Shown: piece after piece, positions 53,259 to 63,539 of the stretch
Layout: each line of letters starts with the position of its first letter
Numbering within the stretch: the stretch's first letter is position 1
Origin: Planctomyces sp. SH-PL62
Lineage (GTDB): Bacteria; Planctomycetota; Planctomycetia; Isosphaerales; Isosphaeraceae
DNA: 64,000 nt
Assembly (NCBI RefSeq): GCF_001610895.1
Contig: NZ_CP011273.1
Span: 1,426,001 to 1,490,000 of the forward strand
Direction of reading: 5' to 3'
Program-made: the position numbers and the translations under genes
Notes under the pieces: generated by a model
Databases searched by the model: none
Seen by the model: only the letters and a program-made list of their open reading frames with translations
What the model was told of the DNA's origin: nothing

Positions 53259-54179
53259 ATGCGACTCCGCATGCGATGTCTGGTCCTGGCGATGGCCGCC
53301 GCGCTGGCCCCCTCGGCCGCGGTCTACGCGGACGACGAGCCGGTCGAAGGGGACCTGAAGGCCTTCCAGGGGACCTGGAACCCGGCATCGGACGGCGGCG
53401 AGGACCGAACCTACGTCTTCGAGGGGAACACCCTGAAGATCCAGGCTTCCTCGCGCTCATATACGATGGAGATCACCCTCGATCCCACCGCCAAGCCCGA
53501 GAAGACGGTGGATTTCCGGATCATCAAGGGGCCCGACGACGCCAGGGGGAAGACGTCGCGGGGGATTTACAAGCTCGATCCGGACGGCTCCCTGGTCCTC
53601 TGCTTCCGTCCTCGGGGTGAACGCCCCACCAAGTTCGAACAGGTGGGCTTCGAGCAGTTCCTGACGGTCCTGAAGCGAAAGGCCGAGACGGACGAGGCGG
53701 CCCTCGACGCCCCGCTCCCCGAGGGCTGGCCCGGCGTCACCCGGCCCGGCGAGATCGAGGTCAAGCACTACCCGGCCTACCGCTGCGCCGTGAACCGGGC
53801 CAAGGAGGCCCGCATGGGCGGCATGGGCGGGCTGTTCTGGCCGCTCTTCCTCCACATCACCCAGAAGAAGATCGCCATGACCGCGCCGGTGGTCATGAAC
53901 TATGAGCCCAGGATGGCCGCCGACGCCGAGGCCGTGGGCGACGTCTCGATGGAGTTCCTCTATCGACGGCCGGACCAGGGCGAGAGCGGCCAGGGATTCG
54001 GCCCGGTCGAGGTCGAGGACCGGCCGGCGACGACCGTCGTCAGCCTCGGCCTTCAGGGGAGGACGGGCGAGGCCCGCTTCCGCGAGTCGATCCCCAGGCT
54101 TCGCGCCTGGCTCGATGAGCACAAGGCGGAGTGGACCGAGGCCGGCCCGCCGAGGATGCTCGGCTATCACGCCCGATGA
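53259..54179 (+). CDS. Secreted TIGR03067 domain fused to a SOUL heme-binding domain
   Basis: The 306-residue protein has a signal peptide (ending near VYADDE), then a TIGR03067 domain (about residues 32-130: LKAFQGTWNPASDG, YVFEGNTLKI, DPTAKPEKTVDFRIIKGP, KLDPDGSLVLCFRPRGERPTKFE), a linker, and a SOUL domain (about 160-306) with EIEVKHYPAYRCAV, QKKIAMTAPVVMNYEP and MLGYHAR. TIGR03067 is a planctomycete-rich domain of unknown function; SOUL proteins bind heme. The two in one chain suggest a secreted heme-binding or heme-protecting protein. ATG 53259 follows GGGAGG by eight bases. Confidence 0.87.
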   Translation: MRLRMRCLVLAMAAALAPSAAVYADDEPVEGDLKAFQGTWNPASDGGEDRTYVFEGNTLKIQASSRSYTMEITLDPTAKPEKTVDFRIIKGPDDARGKTSRGIYKLDPDGSLVLCFRPRGERPTKFEQVGFEQFLTVLKRKAETDEAALDAPLPEGWPGVTRPGEIEVKHYPAYRCAVNRAKEARMGGMGGLFWPLFLHITQKKIAMTAPVVMNYEPRMAADAEAVGDVSMEFLYRRPDQGESGQGFGPVEVEDRPATTVVSLGLQGRTGEARFRESIPRLRAWLDEHKAEWTEAGPPRMLGYHAR

Positions 54180-54276
54180 CCCCCGACGCCCGCCAGCGTT
54201 TCGAAGTCCAGATCCCCATCCGGCCCGCCGCGGAAGCCAGGTGACCGCGCCGATGCGACCGGTGCCGCGTTTTTTC

Positions 54277-54475
54277 GAGACTCCTCACTTCACTCCACAG
54301 AGTTCTGGCGGAAGACATTGGGGTGCCACGGGTTCCGCGAACCCGTGGACCGGCCGGGGATGCGGGCGACGGCTCGGGACCGGCCCGACGCCGATCCACG
54401 GGTTGGGAGAACCCGTGGCACCCCGATCGCCGTCGCCCGACCCCCTTGAGGTGGTGGTGTTAAGTGAGGAGTGTC
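54277..54475. repeat. MITE-like element with 14-base inverted ends
   Basis: GAGACTCCTCACTT (54277-54290) and the inverse of AAGTGAGGAGTGTC (54462-54475) agree at 13 of 14 positions; the similarity continues inwards for about eight more bases. The 199-base element has no coding frame of its own. It is the uninterrupted copy of the element at 40505-40943 and carries internal CACGGGTT and AACCCGTG complements that can fold into a hairpin. Confidence 0.78.
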
Positions 54476-54758
54476 CTTTTTTCCGGCCGTCACGGACTGG
54501 GGAAGGCCGTCCCGACGTCCATCCGCCCTCGCGGGGGAACGTCGTTCTCGTCGAAGCTCCTTGGAATCCGTGGCGTCCGGATTTTCTGCAGAACCTCGTA
54601 TCGGGTTCGGCGGCCCACGGGAGCACAGCCGGCGGATTTGCGTTGCGAGAAGTCATCCAGTCCGGCCCCCGACGATCTATCGCCAGACTCGGTCCCTTGT
54701 CTATCTTCATGGGGGCGTCGGCGAGTGAGCGATCGTTCATCTGGGCGGAGGACGGGGC
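54476..54758. other. Leader region of the Kup gene
   Basis: Nothing beyond the repeat on its left is recognised. The GTG start at 54759 has only a weak ribosome binding site (GGACGGGG). No kdp- or kup-type riboswitch fold that I can name is present. Confidence 0.4.
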
Positions 54759-56966
54759 GTGGCGTCGGTTGCGAAACAAGGTGCCGATCATTCTCATGGG
54801 GGCGCGAGCGGTCTGTTCACGCGGATGCGCGAGGCGACGGGGACGGTGTACGGGGACATCGGCACGTCGGTCCTCTACACGCTCATGGAGATCACCCGAG
54901 AGACGGTGGCCCTGAAGCACCACGTCCACGGCGAGGAGCTGACGAAACTGCTCGCGTCCGGGGGCGACCTGCTCTCGCGGCAGGACATCCTGGGCGGGCT
55001 CAGCCTCGTCTTCTGGGCGCTCATCTTCGTGACGGTCAAGTACGACCTGATCATCATGAAGGCCGACAACCACGGCGAGGGGGGGACGTTCGCCCTCTGG
55101 GCGCTGCTGAAGGGGAGCACGTCGAAGATCTTCGGGCTCACGCTGATCGGCTATCTGGTCGTCGCCGCGGCCGGACTCCTCGCGGCCGACGGCGTGATCA
55201 CGCCGCCGATCAGCATGCTCGGCGCCTATGAGCCGCTCGGCGAATCGCTGGCGGTCGCGGCGACCATCCTCAGCCTGTTCATCCTGTTCAAGCCCCAGTG
55301 GCGCGGGACCAGCCAGGTGGGGGGGCTTTTCGGCTGGTTCATGATGCTCGTCTGGTTCCCCTGGATCGCGATCAAGGGCGTCCCCTGGATCCTCAAGCAC
55401 CCGGACGTCTTCCTGGCGTTGGACCCGTCGTACGCCGTCCGGTTCCTGGCCGACTTCCCCGGCGTCGGCCTCTTCGTGATCCTGGGCGTCGTGGTCCTGG
55501 CGATCACGGGGGGCGAGGCCAAGTACGCCGACATCGGCCACTTCGCGCGGCGGGGCGAGACCTACGTCGGGGAGGGGCAGAGCCTCGACCCCAAGGACTC
55601 GGGCCGACGCCCGGTGATGGGATCGTGGCTGGCGCTGGTGCTTCCCTGCCTGCTGCTGAACTACGCCGGGCAGGCGTCCTATCTGCTGGCGCGGGGGGTC
55701 CCGCCGCGGGCGAACACGTTCTACGCCCTCACGCCGAAGACCGGCGACGGGGACGTGGACTTCGCGATCCTGATCGTGGACATGGTGATCTCGGGCATCG
55801 CGGCGTTCATCGCCTCGCAGGCGTTGATCACCGGCATGTTCTCGATCGTCAAGCAGGCGATCGCGCTGGGGTTCTGCCCCCGGTTCGCGGTGAAGTTCAC
55901 GAGCCGGGAGGCGGAAGGGCAGGTCTACATCCCCGCGATCAACTGGGCGATGTTCATCGGCTGCGTGACGATCACGCTCGTCTTCCGCACGGCGGGCAAC
56001 CTGGCGGCGGCTTATGGGATCGCGGTCACCGGGACGATGGGGATCACGACGCTCACGTTCGGCTACGTCGCGCACTACCGATGGGGATGGGGGGTGGGCA
56101 AGGCGGTCCTCGTGTGCGCGCCGATCCTGGCGGTGGACCTCCTGTTCTTCGCCAGCAACCTGCTGAAGTTCACGCACGGCGGCTACTACCCCGTAGCCAT
56201 CGCCGCCGTCCTGGTGACGATCATGATGACCTGGCAATGGGGGCGGGGACAGCTCGCCGGGGCGTTCTACGCCTTCGGCGTGCAGGGGGGCAAGAAGATG
56301 GGCTGGCTGGTGGCCCTCCGCGAGAAGGTCGACGAGATCCAGCTCTCGATCCAGGAGAACCTCCCGCTCGCCAGGACCCTCGTGCAGGGGAGGCGGCGGC
56401 TGGTGGAGACCGACCGCGCGTTCGTCTTCCTCTGCTCCCGCCCGATCCGCGACCTCGACGAATACGTCCCGGTCTCGTTGCGGGTCTTCCTCAAGAAGTA
56501 CGGGGTGCTCCCGGCCCACATCACGCTCTTCCACGTGAGGCAGCTCACGGTGGCCGAGGCGGAGAAGGGGAGCGCGCGGTTCGAGGTGTTCGACCTGGGC
56601 CGCAACATCGTCTCCATCACCGCGACCTACGGCTACATGGAGCAGCCCGACATCCGCGGCGCGCTCCGCGAGCTCCAGCTCCGGGGCGAGATCAACATCC
56701 CCTCGGATCGCTGGATCATCGAATCCGGCGAGGAAGAGATCATCACCAGCGACGACCTGCCGCGCCTGACCTGGGTGCGGATCCTCCTCTTCCGGTTCAT
56801 CCTCCGCCTCTCCACCCCGGCGCACAAGTTCCTGGGCCTGGGCTACGACGCGGGCGTGTCGAAGGAGATCATCCCGGTCGTCTTCAGCCGCGAAGGCGTG
56901 AAGGTCGCGCTGCCCGAGCTGGAGATCAATGATCCCGAAGCCCCGCCCCACCTCGTCGCCGGTTGA
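54759..56966 (+). CDS. kup: Kup-family potassium uptake transporter
   Basis: The 735-residue protein matches the K+ transporter family over its length: [15 protein letters not shown] in the first helix, [82 protein letters not shown] and [15 protein letters not shown]. About 12 membrane helices are followed by a C-terminal cytoplasmic domain of some 250 residues. It imports K+ by proton symport. It is about 100 residues longer than E. coli Kup, mostly in loops and the tail. The GTG at 54759 is used; the gene stands alone. Confidence 0.96.
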   Translation: MASVAKQGADHSHGGASGLFTRMREATGTVYGDIGTSVLYTLMEITRETVALKHHVHGEELTKLLASGGDLLSRQDILGGLSLVFWALIFVTVKYDLIIMKADNHGEGGTFALWALLKGSTSKIFGLTLIGYLVVAAAGLLAADGVITPPISMLGAYEPLGESLAVAATILSLFILFKPQWRGTSQVGGLFGWFMMLVWFPWIAIKGVPWILKHPDVFLALDPSYAVRFLADFPGVGLFVILGVVVLAITGGEAKYADIGHFARRGETYVGEGQSLDPKDSGRRPVMGSWLALVLPCLLLNYAGQASYLLARGVPPRANTFYALTPKTGDGDVDFAILIVDMVISGIAAFIASQALITGMFSIVKQAIALGFCPRFAVKFTSREAEGQVYIPAINWAMFIGCVTITLVFRTAGNLAAAYGIAVTGTMGITTLTFGYVAHYRWGWGVGKAVLVCAPILAVDLLFFASNLLKFTHGGYYPVAIAAVLVTIMMTWQWGRGQLAGAFYAFGVQGGKKMGWLVALREKVDEIQLSIQENLPLARTLVQGRRRLVETDRAFVFLCSRPIRDLDEYVPVSLRVFLKKYGVLPAHITLFHVRQLTVAEAEKGSARFEVFDLGRNIVSITATYGYMEQPDIRGALRELQLRGEINIPSDRWIIESGEEEIITSDDLPRLTWVRILLFRFILRLSTPAHKFLGLGYDAGVSKEIIPVVFSREGVKVALPELEINDPEAPPHLVAG

Positions 56967-57118
56967 GCGGGTCCCGCCTCGTCCCGGCGCCGAGGCCGCC
57001 GCACGACCTGTCGAGAGACGGTCGCACGAGACGGACCCGCCGCGTATCATGGGCCTCTTGCGGCGCGGCGACGGCGGCGGCCGGGATGGGAAAGGCTTCG
57101 GGTGGGGGAGGGGAGTCG

Positions 57119-58816
57119 ATGAGATATCACTTCGGGGGATCGCTCGCGGCTGCGGCGTTCGCGTTTTCGATCTCGGTCGCCGGCGCGGCCGACGATCGGC
57201 TCAAGCCCGCGCTGGAGGCGATCCAGCCGGACGCGATCCTGGAGCGGATCCGAGTGCTGGCCTCGGACGAATTCGAGGGCCGGGGGCCGGGGACCGCTGG
57301 GGAAGAGAAGACCGCCGCCTATCTGATCGACCAGTTCAAGGCGATGGGCCTGGAGCCGGGGAATCCCGACGGCTCGTATGAACAGGCGGTGCCGCTCGTC
57401 GGCTTCCAGGCGACCGAGGTCCTGGGCGCGTTCCACGCGCCGAGCGGAGACCTGACGCTGGAGTTCCCCAGGACGTTCGTCGCGGTCTCGCGACGGCTCG
57501 CCCCCGAGGTCAAGGTGGAGAACTCGGACGCCGTCTTCGTCGGCTACGGCGTCGTCGCGCCGGAGTACGGCTGGGACGACTTCAAGGGGGTCGACGTCCG
57601 GGGCAAGACCCTGATCATGCTGGTGAACGACCCGGCCGTCCCCGACCCCGCGAACCCCGCCGAACTCGACCCGGCGATGTTCAAGGGGAAGGCGATGACG
57701 TACTACGGGCGCTGGACGTACAAGTACGAGATCGCCGCCGAGAAGGGCGCCGCCGCCGCCATCCTGATCCACGAGGAAGGCCCCGCGGGCTATCCTTTCG
57801 CCGTCGTCCAGGGGAGCTGGAGTCGCGAGAACTTCGGGATCGACGAGCCCGCCAGGGAGGGCGCGTCGCCCCGCCCGGCCGTGGAAGGCTGGATCGACGT
57901 CGACACCGCCGGCAAGCTGATGAAGGCCTGCGGGCAGGACCTCGCCGCGCTCAAGAAGGCCGCCCTCGACCGGTCGTTCCAGCCGGTCCCGCTCGACGCC
58001 AAGGCCGAGTTCTCCATCAAGACCGAGCTTCGCAAGGTGCAGTCGCGGAACCTCGTCGCCAAGGTGGAAGGGGCCGACCCGACCGTCAACGACGAGTACG
58101 TCGTCTACACCGCCCACTGGGATCACCTGGGGCGTGACGCCAAGGCCGAGGGGGACCAGATCTACAACGGCGCGATCGACAACGCCTCGGGCGTGGCGAC
58201 CGTGCTGGAGATCGCCCGAGGGTACACGAAGCTCGCCCCGCCGACCCGGCGGTCGGCCCTCTTCCTGTTCGTCACGGCCGAGGAGAAGGGCCTGCTCGGC
58301 TCCAAGTATTACGCGAGCCACCCGCTCTACCCGCTCGAGAAGACGCTGGCGAACATCAACATCGACGTGGTCAACGCCTGGGGCCCCACGAAGGATCTCG
58401 TCAGCATCGGCATGGGTCAGTCCGACCTGGATGACCTGATGACCGAGACCGCCAAGGCGAAGGATCGTACGGTGATGCCCGACGCCGAGCCGGAGAAGGG
58501 GTCGTACTACCGCTCCGACCACTTCGAGTTCGCCAAGCAGGGGGTTCCCGCGCTCTCCCCCGGCGGGGGCCGCGACTTCATCGGCAAGCCTCCCGGGTAC
58601 GGCAAGCAGAAGCAGGACGAATACACCCAGAACGACTACCACAAGCCCAGCGACCAGATCAAACCGGACTGGGACCTCTCCGGGGCGGTCGAGGACGCGC
58701 GGCTGATTCTGGAAGTCGGCGTCCGCGTCGGCGACGGCGACCGCTGGCCTGAATGGAAGGCCGACAGCGAGTTCAAGGCCCGTCGCGAGGCCATGCTCAA
58801 GGCGATCAAGCCCTGA
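57119..58816 (+). CDS. Secreted M28-family metallopeptidase
   Basis: The 565-residue product has a signal peptide (ending VAGAADD), a PA-like insert around residues 130-280 ([19 protein letters not shown]), and an M28 catalytic domain whose metal ligands are visible in order: YTAHWDHLG (His), [17 protein letters not shown] (Asp), [12 protein letters not shown] (Glu pair), INIDVVN (Asp) and YRSDHFEF (His). It should be a zinc aminopeptidase acting on peptides outside the cytoplasm. ATG 57119 is used for its signal peptide and GGGGAG site. Its stop TGA (58814-58816) shares its A with the start of the next gene. Confidence 0.92.
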   Translation: MRYHFGGSLAAAAFAFSISVAGAADDRLKPALEAIQPDAILERIRVLASDEFEGRGPGTAGEEKTAAYLIDQFKAMGLEPGNPDGSYEQAVPLVGFQATEVLGAFHAPSGDLTLEFPRTFVAVSRRLAPEVKVENSDAVFVGYGVVAPEYGWDDFKGVDVRGKTLIMLVNDPAVPDPANPAELDPAMFKGKAMTYYGRWTYKYEIAAEKGAAAAILIHEEGPAGYPFAVVQGSWSRENFGIDEPAREGASPRPAVEGWIDVDTAGKLMKACGQDLAALKKAALDRSFQPVPLDAKAEFSIKTELRKVQSRNLVAKVEGADPTVNDEYVVYTAHWDHLGRDAKAEGDQIYNGAIDNASGVATVLEIARGYTKLAPPTRRSALFLFVTAEEKGLLGSKYYASHPLYPLEKTLANINIDVVNAWGPTKDLVSIGMGQSDLDDLMTETAKAKDRTVMPDAEPEKGSYYRSDHFEFAKQGVPALSPGGGRDFIGKPPGYGKQKQDEYTQNDYHKPSDQIKPDWDLSGAVEDARLILEVGVRVGDGDRWPEWKADSEFKARREAMLKAIKP

Positions 58817-60687
58817 TGGACGGTTCCAACACGCGACGAGTCGCCGCGGGATGCGGCCTCCTGGCCTCGATCCTGATCGCGGCCTGGGCCGACTGGTCGT
58901 TCGGCTGGATCACTCCGGCGTTCGACTTCGTCGCGCACCAGTTCTATGAAGTCCCCATGCTGGCGCGCGTGCGGCGCCCCTCGCAGCTCGTGCTGGTGCG
59001 CTATCACCTGGGGATCGGGGCGACGCTGGCGGCCTTCTGGCTGATCGCCTCGCCCCGGTTGAGCCGCGAGGCGAGACTGGCGCTGGCGATCTTCCTCGTC
59101 GGCTATACGATCCGCGCCGGGGCCTGGATCTGCGGCGGGAACGTGCCGCTGGTACCGGGCGACAGCAGCCACTACCTGGAAGTGGCGACCTCGGTCCACC
59201 GCGGCGAAGGGCCGGTCAAGCACTACGTCGAAAGCTTCTTCAACGATTACCCCCGCATCCGGGCCAATCAAGGGGTGCTCGACGACTGGTCGACGCCGCT
59301 CGACGCCTACGTCCGCGCGGCCGTCTATCGCCTGGTGGGGGTGACGCCGGGGGAGTCGCTCGACGCGACCATCGCGGTCGGCAAGGCGACGAGCTTCGTC
59401 ATCAACCTGCTGGCGTTCCCGGCGCTCTACGGGCTGTCCCGGCGCCGATACGGGGCGAGAGTCGCCCTCACCTCGATCGCGGTCCTCGCCGTCCTGCCGG
59501 TGCACGCGATCTACGCGGGGTTCGTGCTCCGGGAGAGCCTCGTCGCGCTCACGGCGATCCTGGCGGTCTGGACGATCGTCGAGGCCTGGAACGCGGCGCA
59601 AGGGCGTACGGCCCTGGCGTGGACCTTCGCCGCGGGCCTCTGCGGCGGGCTGGCGATCCTCGCCCGGAACACCGGACTGGCGCTCGCGGCGGCCTCAGGG
59701 CTCAACGCCCTGTTGAGGCTCCGTCGCCGGCCGCTGCTGATCCTCCTCTGGGTGGGGCTCGTCGCGCTGGTGATCGCCCCCTGGGCCCTCGCCACGCTGA
59801 ACGAGTACGGCCGGCCGTTCTACTCGTACACGAACCTGTTCGAGTACAACTTCTCGTGGACGGTGCACCACTACGAGCAGGGGAACACGCGGCCCTCGCA
59901 GTTCTACACCTGGGCCAACGCCCCCGAGATCGTGCGGGTGAAGATCAAGGCGCTCCTCATCATCGGCGTCTACTCGACGATGATCGTGGGCCTGCCGTTC
60001 GCCGCCGCGTACGTCTACCGAATCCGACGTTCGAGGGCGGGCGAGCCGGGACGGGACGTGGACGTACTCTCGCTGACGATCTTCGCGGTGTTCGTCGCGG
60101 CGACCGTCAAGAGCATCGCCGACGTGACCCAGGTCGCGCAGCTCGGCCGCTACTACCTGCCGGTCTACCTCGTGATGATCCCGACGGCCGCCGCCGGCCT
60201 CGTCCGCTCAGTCGACCGATGGAGCATCAACCGCCGCGCGGTCACCTGGATGGGCGCGACGTACGTCGCCCTCCTCTGGGCCGATCCGACCTGGGCCTAC
60301 GACGCCTCGTGGTTTACCAGGCCCTACCAGCTCCACTGGCCCGCGCTCCGGGAAGCCGGCGACTGGATCCGGGAGCATCCCGAGTCCGTCCCGCGCGACG
60401 CCCGCGTCATGACGTGGTTCCCCTGGGAGATGCGGATCGCGTCCGACCGTCCCACGGTCCTCATGCCCCGGAATTACAGCGCGGCGAGGATCGAGGAGGT
60501 CGCGCGCCAGTACGGCGTCACGCACATCCTCTGGGGATCGTTCGAGCCTCCCGAACACGTCGACCCGGAGACCTGGGGACCGTACCTCGACCAGGTGCGG
60601 ACGACGCTGGGGCTGACCCAGGCGAAGGAGCTGTTCCGGTCGTCGCGAGGCTCGCTGTACCCCGTCCGCCTGTTCCGCGTCCGTTAG
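58816..60687 (+). CDS. GT39-type polytopic glycosyltransferase
   Basis: The 623-residue protein has about eleven membrane helices and a long loop in the first part with PGDSSHYLEVATSVHRGEG, the D-S/H region where PMT_2-type enzymes bind polyprenyl-phosphate sugars. Later helices are followed by a luminal C-terminal domain (after about 480) with ADPTWAYDASWFTRPYQ. The TGATG junction couples it to the peptidase gene upstream. Together with the next gene it forms a pair of related membrane transferases, likely for glycosylating lipid or protein at the outer face of the membrane; substrates unknown. Confidence 0.82.
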   Translation: MDGSNTRRVAAGCGLLASILIAAWADWSFGWITPAFDFVAHQFYEVPMLARVRRPSQLVLVRYHLGIGATLAAFWLIASPRLSREARLALAIFLVGYTIRAGAWICGGNVPLVPGDSSHYLEVATSVHRGEGPVKHYVESFFNDYPRIRANQGVLDDWSTPLDAYVRAAVYRLVGVTPGESLDATIAVGKATSFVINLLAFPALYGLSRRRYGARVALTSIAVLAVLPVHAIYAGFVLRESLVALTAILAVWTIVEAWNAAQGRTALAWTFAAGLCGGLAILARNTGLALAAASGLNALLRLRRRPLLILLWVGLVALVIAPWALATLNEYGRPFYSYTNLFEYNFSWTVHHYEQGNTRPSQFYTWANAPEIVRVKIKALLIIGVYSTMIVGLPFAAAYVYRIRRSRAGEPGRDVDVLSLTIFAVFVAATVKSIADVTQVAQLGRYYLPVYLVMIPTAAAGLVRSVDRWSINRRAVTWMGATYVALLWADPTWAYDASWFTRPYQLHWPALREAGDWIREHPESVPRDARVMTWFPWEMRIASDRPTVLMPRNYSAARIEEVARQYGVTHILWGSFEPPEHVDPETWGPYLDQVRTTLGLTQAKELFRSSRGSLYPVRLFRVR

Positions 60688-60700
60688 GAACCTCCGCGCG

Positions 60701-62353
60701 ATGCGCAAGTCGATCCTCATCCTGCTCGCGATCCTCGCCTTCGACGCCTGGTATCGCGCGCACACGTTCGGCCCGACGATCGCCGAGGCGACCGGGCTGC
60801 GGCTCTGGCCCGCGGCGGTCGGGCCCTCGGAGCCGCTGGACTGCGACGAGGCGATCTACGCGCACATGGGCCGGCGCATCCTGGCGGGGGACGTGCTCTA
60901 TCGCGACCTGACCGAGAACAAGCCGCCGCTGGGCTACTGGCTCTACGCCACGCCCATCGCGCTGTTCGGCTACAACGAGACGGCGATCCGCCTGTTCCCG
61001 ATCCCCTACATCCTGGCGACGATCGCGATCGTCTGGTGGATCGGCGTCCGGCTCTCCGGGCCGCTCGCCGGGGGCCTTGCCGCGTTCCTGTTCGCGATCC
61101 TGAGCACCGACCCCTACCTGTTCGGGAACGGGTCGAACCTCGAACATCTGATGAATTTCTTCGCGGTCGCCTCGCTCGGGCTGATGATCCTGGGCTGGGA
61201 GCGCGGGAAGCTCTGGCCGATCGCGGCGGCGGGCGCGGCGCTGGGAGGGGCGACGCTGGTCAAGCAGGTGGCGGTGCTGCCGTTCGGCGTCTACCTCGCG
61301 GCGCTGGCGTTTCGGCCCTCGCCGGGGGCGTCGCGGTTCAGGTCGATCGCCGCGATGGGGCTTGGGCTGGGCCTGGCGCTCGCGGCGGCGGCGGCGATAT
61401 TGTTCGCGCAAGGGGCGGGGGTCTCGGCCTATGACGACATCGTCCGGTTCGGCCGGGCGATGGCGACCGACCTGCCGCCGGAGCCGGGCGCGCCGTCGGG
61501 ATGGGTCCGCTGGCTGACCGGGAACGCCGACCCCAAGGGGGAGCTTCCCTGGCCGTTCGGGAAAACCGACTACCTCGTGTGGTGGGCTCGCGGGAGCTGG
61601 CCCGCCTGGCTTGCGCTGGCGCCTTGCCTGGCGCACGTCGCGTTCGCCCCGACCACGAGCGCGACCCGTCGGCTGCTGGCGGCCTGGACGGCCGCGACGA
61701 TGGCCGAGGTCGTCCTCCCCGGCATGTACTGGCCGCATTACTACCTGCTCGCGACCCCCGGCCTGGCCCTCGCCCTGGCGATCACCGGCGCGGATTGCCT
61801 GGCGGGGGTGCGGCGGAAAATCCGGCCCTCGGACCTCGCGGGCGCGACCGTCGTCGTCCTCGCCACGTTCGGGACCCTGACCCTCCAGGTCCGCGACTAC
61901 CTGCTCTGCCCGCCGCAAGAGCTGACGACCCGCTACAAGGGGGGCGGGCAGTGGGTGGTGCTCCGCGAGCTGGGCGAGGAGTTGCGGCTTCGCAAGTCGG
62001 TCTTCCAGGACCCGACGCTCTTCGTCTGGGGATGGCAGAGCCCCTTGTTCTTCTACGGCCGGCTCGACCACGCCAGTCGGCACATGTTCACGGACAACCT
62101 CCTGCGCGACTACGCGGATCGGCCGCACCCGCTGATCACGCCTCGCGTGGAAGAGATCCTGGCCGACCTCAAGGCGAAGCCCCCGGCCCTGATCTTCGCC
62201 GGGTATCCGCCGTTCCCCAGGCTCCGGGCGTTCCTGCTCGAAAACTACCTGCCGTCGCGACTGGTCCCCAGCGGCAACGGCCTGGGCCTCTGGGTGGCTA
62301 AGGACCGCTACGCGGCGTTCGAGAACTTCCAGGGCCCCGGGCCTGCGCGATGA
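60701..62353 (+). CDS. GT39/PMT_2-type polytopic glycosyltransferase
   Basis: The 550-residue protein has about ten membrane helices and a strong PMT_2 signature: LDCDEAIYAHMGRRILAGDV, then LYRDLTENKPPLGYWLYA, and FAILSTDPYLFGNGSNLEH. These match ArnT/dolichyl-mannosyltransferase-like enzymes, in which the acidic DE pair binds the acceptor. It starts 13 bases after the previous gene, as part of the same operon. Its last 56 bases overlap the end of the convergent GT4 gene. Sugar and acceptor are not known. Confidence 0.88.
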   Translation: MRKSILILLAILAFDAWYRAHTFGPTIAEATGLRLWPAAVGPSEPLDCDEAIYAHMGRRILAGDVLYRDLTENKPPLGYWLYATPIALFGYNETAIRLFPIPYILATIAIVWWIGVRLSGPLAGGLAAFLFAILSTDPYLFGNGSNLEHLMNFFAVASLGLMILGWERGKLWPIAAAGAALGGATLVKQVAVLPFGVYLAALAFRPSPGASRFRSIAAMGLGLGLALAAAAAILFAQGAGVSAYDDIVRFGRAMATDLPPEPGAPSGWVRWLTGNADPKGELPWPFGKTDYLVWWARGSWPAWLALAPCLAHVAFAPTTSATRRLLAAWTAATMAEVVLPGMYWPHYYLLATPGLALALAITGADCLAGVRRKIRPSDLAGATVVVLATFGTLTLQVRDYLLCPPQELTTRYKGGGQWVVLRELGEELRLRKSVFQDPTLFVWGWQSPLFFYGRLDHASRHMFTDNLLRDYADRPHPLITPRVEEILADLKAKPPALIFAGYPPFPRLRAFLLENYLPSRLVPSGNGLGLWVAKDRYAAFENFQGPGPAR

Positions 62354-63464
62354 CGCCGACGTAACGCTCGCGGAGGTCGTCCATGATCGCGTTCCAGGTC
62401 TGCGACTCCGCGTACGCCCGCGCCGCTTTCGCGAGGCGGCGGCGCGTCTCGGCCTGATCAACGAGCTGGAGCAGGGCGACGGCGAAGTCGTCGGGGGGAG
62501 CGTCGGGGGCGACGAGCCGTCCGGTCTCGCCGTCGCGGACGATCTCGCCCACGCCCCCCGCGCGGAGCGCGACGACGGGGAGGCCGGACGCCATCGCTTC
62601 GAGGACCACGTTGCCGAAGGTCTCGGTCGTGCTCGTGAACGCGAACACGTCGCCGGCGGCGTAGTGGTCGGCCAGGTCGTCCCCCACGCGATAGCCCACG
62701 AACCTCGCCGCGTCGCCCATCCGCGCCTCCAGGTCCTCGCGCGAGGGGCCGTCGCCGACGAACAGGATGCGGACTCCGGGGCGTCGGGCCGCGACGATCG
62801 CCAGGGCGTCGGCCAGATAGTCGACGTTCTTCTCCGGGGCGATCCGACTGACGTAGGTCAGGACGACGTCGTCGGGCTTCCATCCGAGGCCCTCGCGCAC
62901 GGCGAGTCGGCCGGGGCGGTCGGGGCGGAAGAACGAGGCGTCGACGCCTCGGGGCCACAGGGCGAGCCGCTCGAAGCCCCGGCGCTCGAGCTGGGCGATG
63001 GTCGTCCGCGAGGGGACGTAGGTCGCGCGGGTCCGGTTGTGGAACCAGCGGAGGTAGCGCCAGATCAGCGAGCGGGACCAGCCGACGCCGTAGTGGGCGC
63101 TGTACTGGTCGAAGTTGGTGTGGAAGCTGGACACGATCGGGATCGTCCGACGTTCGGCGTGGCGGAGGACGCTGTGGCCCAGGAACGCCTCGGTCGCGAC
63201 GTGGATCACGTCCGGTCCGAAGGCGTCGATTGCGCGATGGACCCGTCCGAACGGGGGGAGGGGGAGTCGCAGTTCCCTGTAGAAGGGGAGGCTGATGGAT
63301 CGGACCCGGCAGGCGTCGGGCCGGTCGGGGCGGTCGCCGTAGTCGGGATAGACGAGTTGCACGGCGTCGCCGCGCTCGCCGAGGCGGCGGACCAGTTCGC
63401 CGAGGGTGCGCGAGACGCCGTTGACCTGGGGAGGGAAGGTCTCGGTGACGAGGGTCACGCGCAT
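62298..63464 (-). CDS. GT4 (family 1) glycosyltransferase
   Basis: The 388-residue protein is a GT-B glycosyltransferase: TLVTETFPPQVNGVSRTLGEL at the start, SSFHTNFDQYSAHYG, VSRIAPEKNVDYLADAL, ILFVGDGPSREDLEA, and the C-terminal E-x7-E motif in ETFGNVVLEAMASGLPVVA. It resembles the GDP-mannose-dependent alpha-mannosyltransferase branch (PimB/MgtA-like) and would work at the cytoplasmic membrane face on lipid-linked acceptors. It converges with the two GT39 genes, with a 56-base tail overlap, so the three genes form a cell-surface glycan neighbourhood. Confidence 0.92.
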   Translation of the reverse strand: MRVTLVTETFPPQVNGVSRTLGELVRRLGERGDAVQLVYPDYGDRPDRPDACRVRSISLPFYRELRLPLPPFGRVHRAIDAFGPDVIHVATEAFLGHSVLRHAERRTIPIVSSFHTNFDQYSAHYGVGWSRSLIWRYLRWFHNRTRATYVPSRTTIAQLERRGFERLALWPRGVDASFFRPDRPGRLAVREGLGWKPDDVVLTYVSRIAPEKNVDYLADALAIVAARRPGVRILFVGDGPSREDLEARMGDAARFVGYRVGDDLADHYAAGDVFAFTSTTETFGNVVLEAMASGLPVVALRAGGVGEIVRDGETGRLVAPDAPPDDFAVALLQLVDQAETRRRLAKAARAYAESQTWNAIMDDLRERYVGVIAQARGPGSSRTPRSGP

Positions 63465-63539
63465 GGTCGCTCTCGTCTCGCCGCCGGGAAGGGACGGCCG
63501 GGGGGCGGATTCGACGCCCCCCGGCGCGGCCCGTTCGGC

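Noticed and set aside
54285-57050. 921-residue minus-strand open frame across the kup gene and repeat
   Set aside because: Asp/Arg/His-rich shadow of kup; it also runs through the repeat element, which a real gene would not.
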